A DNA stretch of 64,000 nucleotides from Rhodococcus xishaensis. Its GTDB lineage: Bacteria; Actinomycetota; Actinomycetes; Mycobacteriales; Mycobacteriaceae. Each line of letters opens with the position of its first letter. The first letter of the stretch is position 1. Position numbers and translations under genes: made by a program. Below are positions 62,533 to 64,000 of this stretch, piece by piece. The notes beneath the pieces are model-generated. The model did no database searches, was not told where the DNA came from, and saw only the letters and a program-made list of their open reading frames with translations. The stretch spans positions 62,001 through 126,000 of the forward strand of contig NZ_RKLO01000004.1 in the NCBI RefSeq assembly GCF_004011825.1, written 5' to 3'.

Positions 62533-63669
62533 TCAGCTGCCAGCACTACCCGCCGAACCACCGCCGGCCACCGACCCGGCGCCCGTCCCCGCTCCGCTGC
62601 CCGTCGAACCGCCACCAGCAAACGAGCCGAAGCCGATGCACAGCGACCCGAGACACTGGTCGATCGCGATCACCGACACCGTGTCGTCGTCCCGGTTGGT
62701 GACGTAGGCACGGGTTCCGAACGGGGTGATCGCCACCCCCAGCGGGGCGTCCCCGACTGCGATGGTGTCGAACACGGTGTTGGTGAGGGTGTCGATCACC
62801 GACACCGAGTCACCGTCCCGGTTGGCGACGTAGGCACGGGTTCCACTCGGGGTGATCGCCACCCCGAACGGAAGGCTCCCGACTGGGACGGTGTCGACGA
62901 CGGTGTTGGCGAGGGTGTCGATCACCGACACCGAATCGTCGAAGCCGTTGGCGACGTAGGCACGGGTTCCGAACGGGGTGATCGCCACCCCGAACGGGCG
63001 GTTCCCGACTGGGATGGTGTCGACCACCATGTTGGTCGCGGTGTCGATCACCGACACCGAATCGTCCCCGGCGTTGGTGGCGTAGGCGCGGGTCCCGAAC
63101 GGGGTGATCGCTATCCCGGAGGGCTCATCCCCGACCGTGATCGTGTCGACCACCATGTTGGTCGCGGTGTCTATCACCGACACGGTGTCCTCCACAAGAT
63201 TCGGGACGTAGGCGCGGGTCCCATCCGGGGTGATCGCGACCTCCCGGGGCGCGTCCCCGACCGTGACGGTGTCGACCACCATGTTGGTGCCGGTGTCGAT
63301 CACCGACACCGTGTCGTCGAACTGGTTGGTGACGTAGGCGCTGGTGCCGCTCGGGGTGATCGCAACCCAGAACGGAAAGTCCCCAACCGCGACGGTCGTG
63401 ATTTCTGTGTTGGTGACGGTATCGACCACCGACACCGTGTCGTCAAAGCTGTTGGCGACGTATGCGCGGTTTCCTTTCGCGGTAATCGCCAACCCTCCCG
63501 GGCCGTCCCCGACCGGGATGGTATCGATCACTGTGTCCGCGGCCGCGGTCGCCGCCCCTCCCCCGGCCGTGCCCAGCACCATCAGGGCTGTAGTCGCCAT
63601 CCCGAAGAACAGGCGGCGAGCGCGGGGCTTGATCATGGAGTAGTTGCGAAGACTGCTGCGGTGATTCAC
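62533..63669 (-). CDS. Secreted seven-unit YVTN beta-propeller with Gly/Ser tail
   Basis: A 378-residue exported protein, the complete form of this paralogue set. The GTG at 63669 is preceded by GGGAGAAAGAT. The signal peptide runs MNHRSSLRNYSMIKPRARRL and is cleaved near AAA-D (about residue 48). Seven 42-residue YVTN units follow (VAITPFGTRAYVANGFDD pattern), then IDQCLGSLCIGFGS with two Cys and a tail of Gly/Ser repeats ending GSAGSAGS. It is expected at the cell surface, the propeller as a binding platform and the tail as linker or wall-associating part. Function unknown. Confidence 0.87.
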   Translation of the reverse strand: MNHRSSLRNYSMIKPRARRLFFGMATTALMVLGTAGGGAATAAADTVIDTIPVGDGPGGLAITAKGNRAYVANSFDDTVSVVDTVTNTEITTVAVGDFPFWVAITPSGTSAYVTNQFDDTVSVIDTGTNMVVDTVTVGDAPREVAITPDGTRAYVPNLVEDTVSVIDTATNMVVDTITVGDEPSGIAITPFGTRAYATNAGDDSVSVIDTATNMVVDTIPVGNRPFGVAITPFGTRAYVANGFDDSVSVIDTLANTVVDTVPVGSLPFGVAITPSGTRAYVANRDGDSVSVIDTLTNTVFDTIAVGDAPLGVAITPFGTRAYVTNRDDDTVSVIAIDQCLGSLCIGFGSFAGGGSTGSGAGTGAGSVAGGGSAGSAGS

Positions 63670-63886
63670 ATCTTTCTCCCGTCTTACTAGGAGTGGAAAT
63701 CTCTCAGCAACAACGCTGTTCGAGGAATGATCGACCACCTCGGGAGCGTGATTCGGCGAAGGTCTGGCCCGATCCGCCGACGACAGCACGCAATACCCTC
63801 GTCGATGTGGACGGACGCCGCCAGAACGAAGGTTCCGAATCCTCGGCTCGTTTGGCGGCGCCGGCCGACGCTACGCGACGCGGGTG

Positions 63887-64000
63887 TCAGCTGCCGGCAC
63901 TACCCGCCGAACCAGCGCCGACCAACGACCCGGTGCCGGCCAATGAACCGGTGCCTCCACTGCCCGTCGAACCGCCGCCAACCAGAGACCCGGCGCCCGC
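63887..64000 (-). CDS. Fourth YVTN paralogue, C-terminal tail only (partial)
   Basis: The last 37 codons of a gene that continues beyond the right edge. The frame reads Gly/Ser repeats (GSLVGGGSTGSGG, GSLAGTGS) and ends GSAGSAGS with TGA at 63887-63889, the same ending as the two complete tails upstream. It shows that the paralogue array goes on past the window. Confidence 0.8.
   Translation of the reverse strand, partial: AGAGSLVGGGSTGSGGTGSLAGTGSLVGAGSAGSAGS

Noticed and set aside
57132-63669. Regular repeats resembling a CRISPR array
   Set aside because: The periodic 126-bp units are in frame and encode YVTN blades; there are no short identical repeats with unique spacers and no cas genes.

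Overview
The window is GC-rich (about two thirds G+C) actinobacterial chromosome, most likely Rhodococcus or a close relative. This rests on protein resemblances recalled from established families, not on a search: a Tat-exported cholesterol oxidase of the ChoE type, HspX and Hrp1 look-alikes, an Rv0577-type two-domain VOC protein, an LpqS/CysK2/MFS unit as in Mycobacterium tuberculosis, a mycofactocin-type SDR, and many promoters that place a TANNNT box 6-8 nt before the start codon (leaderless mRNAs). There is no phage, insertion sequence, CRISPR array or plasmid signature; the window looks like ordinary chromosome with some locally unstable repeats.

Layout. 1-3.9 kb: a partial secreted serine protease, a DUF6319 protein, an SDR, an MscS channel and a small Gly/Ser-tailed secreted protein. 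4-7 kb: an operon-like lpqS-cysK2-MFS set with a candidate copper-responsive operator. 7-20 kb: regulators and VOC proteins mixed with scattered sterol/aromatic catabolism genes (SCP-x-type thiolase, BphC/HsaC-type extradiol dioxygenase, HsaA-type monooxygenase, ChoE) and a stress pair hspX-hrp1, then RNase H, an AlkA-type glycosylase and a FabG-like SDR. 21-25 kb: homogentisate degradation (marR, hmgA, fah); 4-hydroxyphenylpyruvate dioxygenase at 35.3 kb supplies its substrate. 25-30.5 kb: CorC/HlyC-type membrane protein, MMPL transporter and catalase.

30.6-34.2 kb (minus strand): a tightly packed unit of Lrp/AsnC regulator, Ogt, ECF-like sigma factor, a second methyltransferase, a 2OG-Fe(II) oxygenase and AlkB. 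This looks like an alkylation-damage response carrying its own sigma factor. 34-45 kb: a universal stress protein, HPPD, a mycofactocin-type SDR, initiator tRNA-fMet with a strong terminator, a TIMP/netrin-like protein, small conserved proteins, a lipase-type hydrolase, a phosphodiesterase, a P450 and gpsA. At 45.1-45.7 kb a stand-alone LeuA regulatory-domain protein is preceded by a valine-rich leader peptide and mutually exclusive RNA helices.

46-56.9 kb: lipocalin, an epimerase-like SDR, hydrolases, a DUF4185 protein, a baeRF-type protein, a quinone oxidoreductase, a 14-helix MFS exporter and AzlCD. 57-64 kb: four paralogous secreted YVTN beta-propeller genes (one contracted, one whose Gly/Ser tail is frameshifted off, one cut by the window edge), a degenerate copy of the MFS gene 3' end, and a sigma/anti-sigma/flavin disulfide reductase operon with a divergent methyltransferase.
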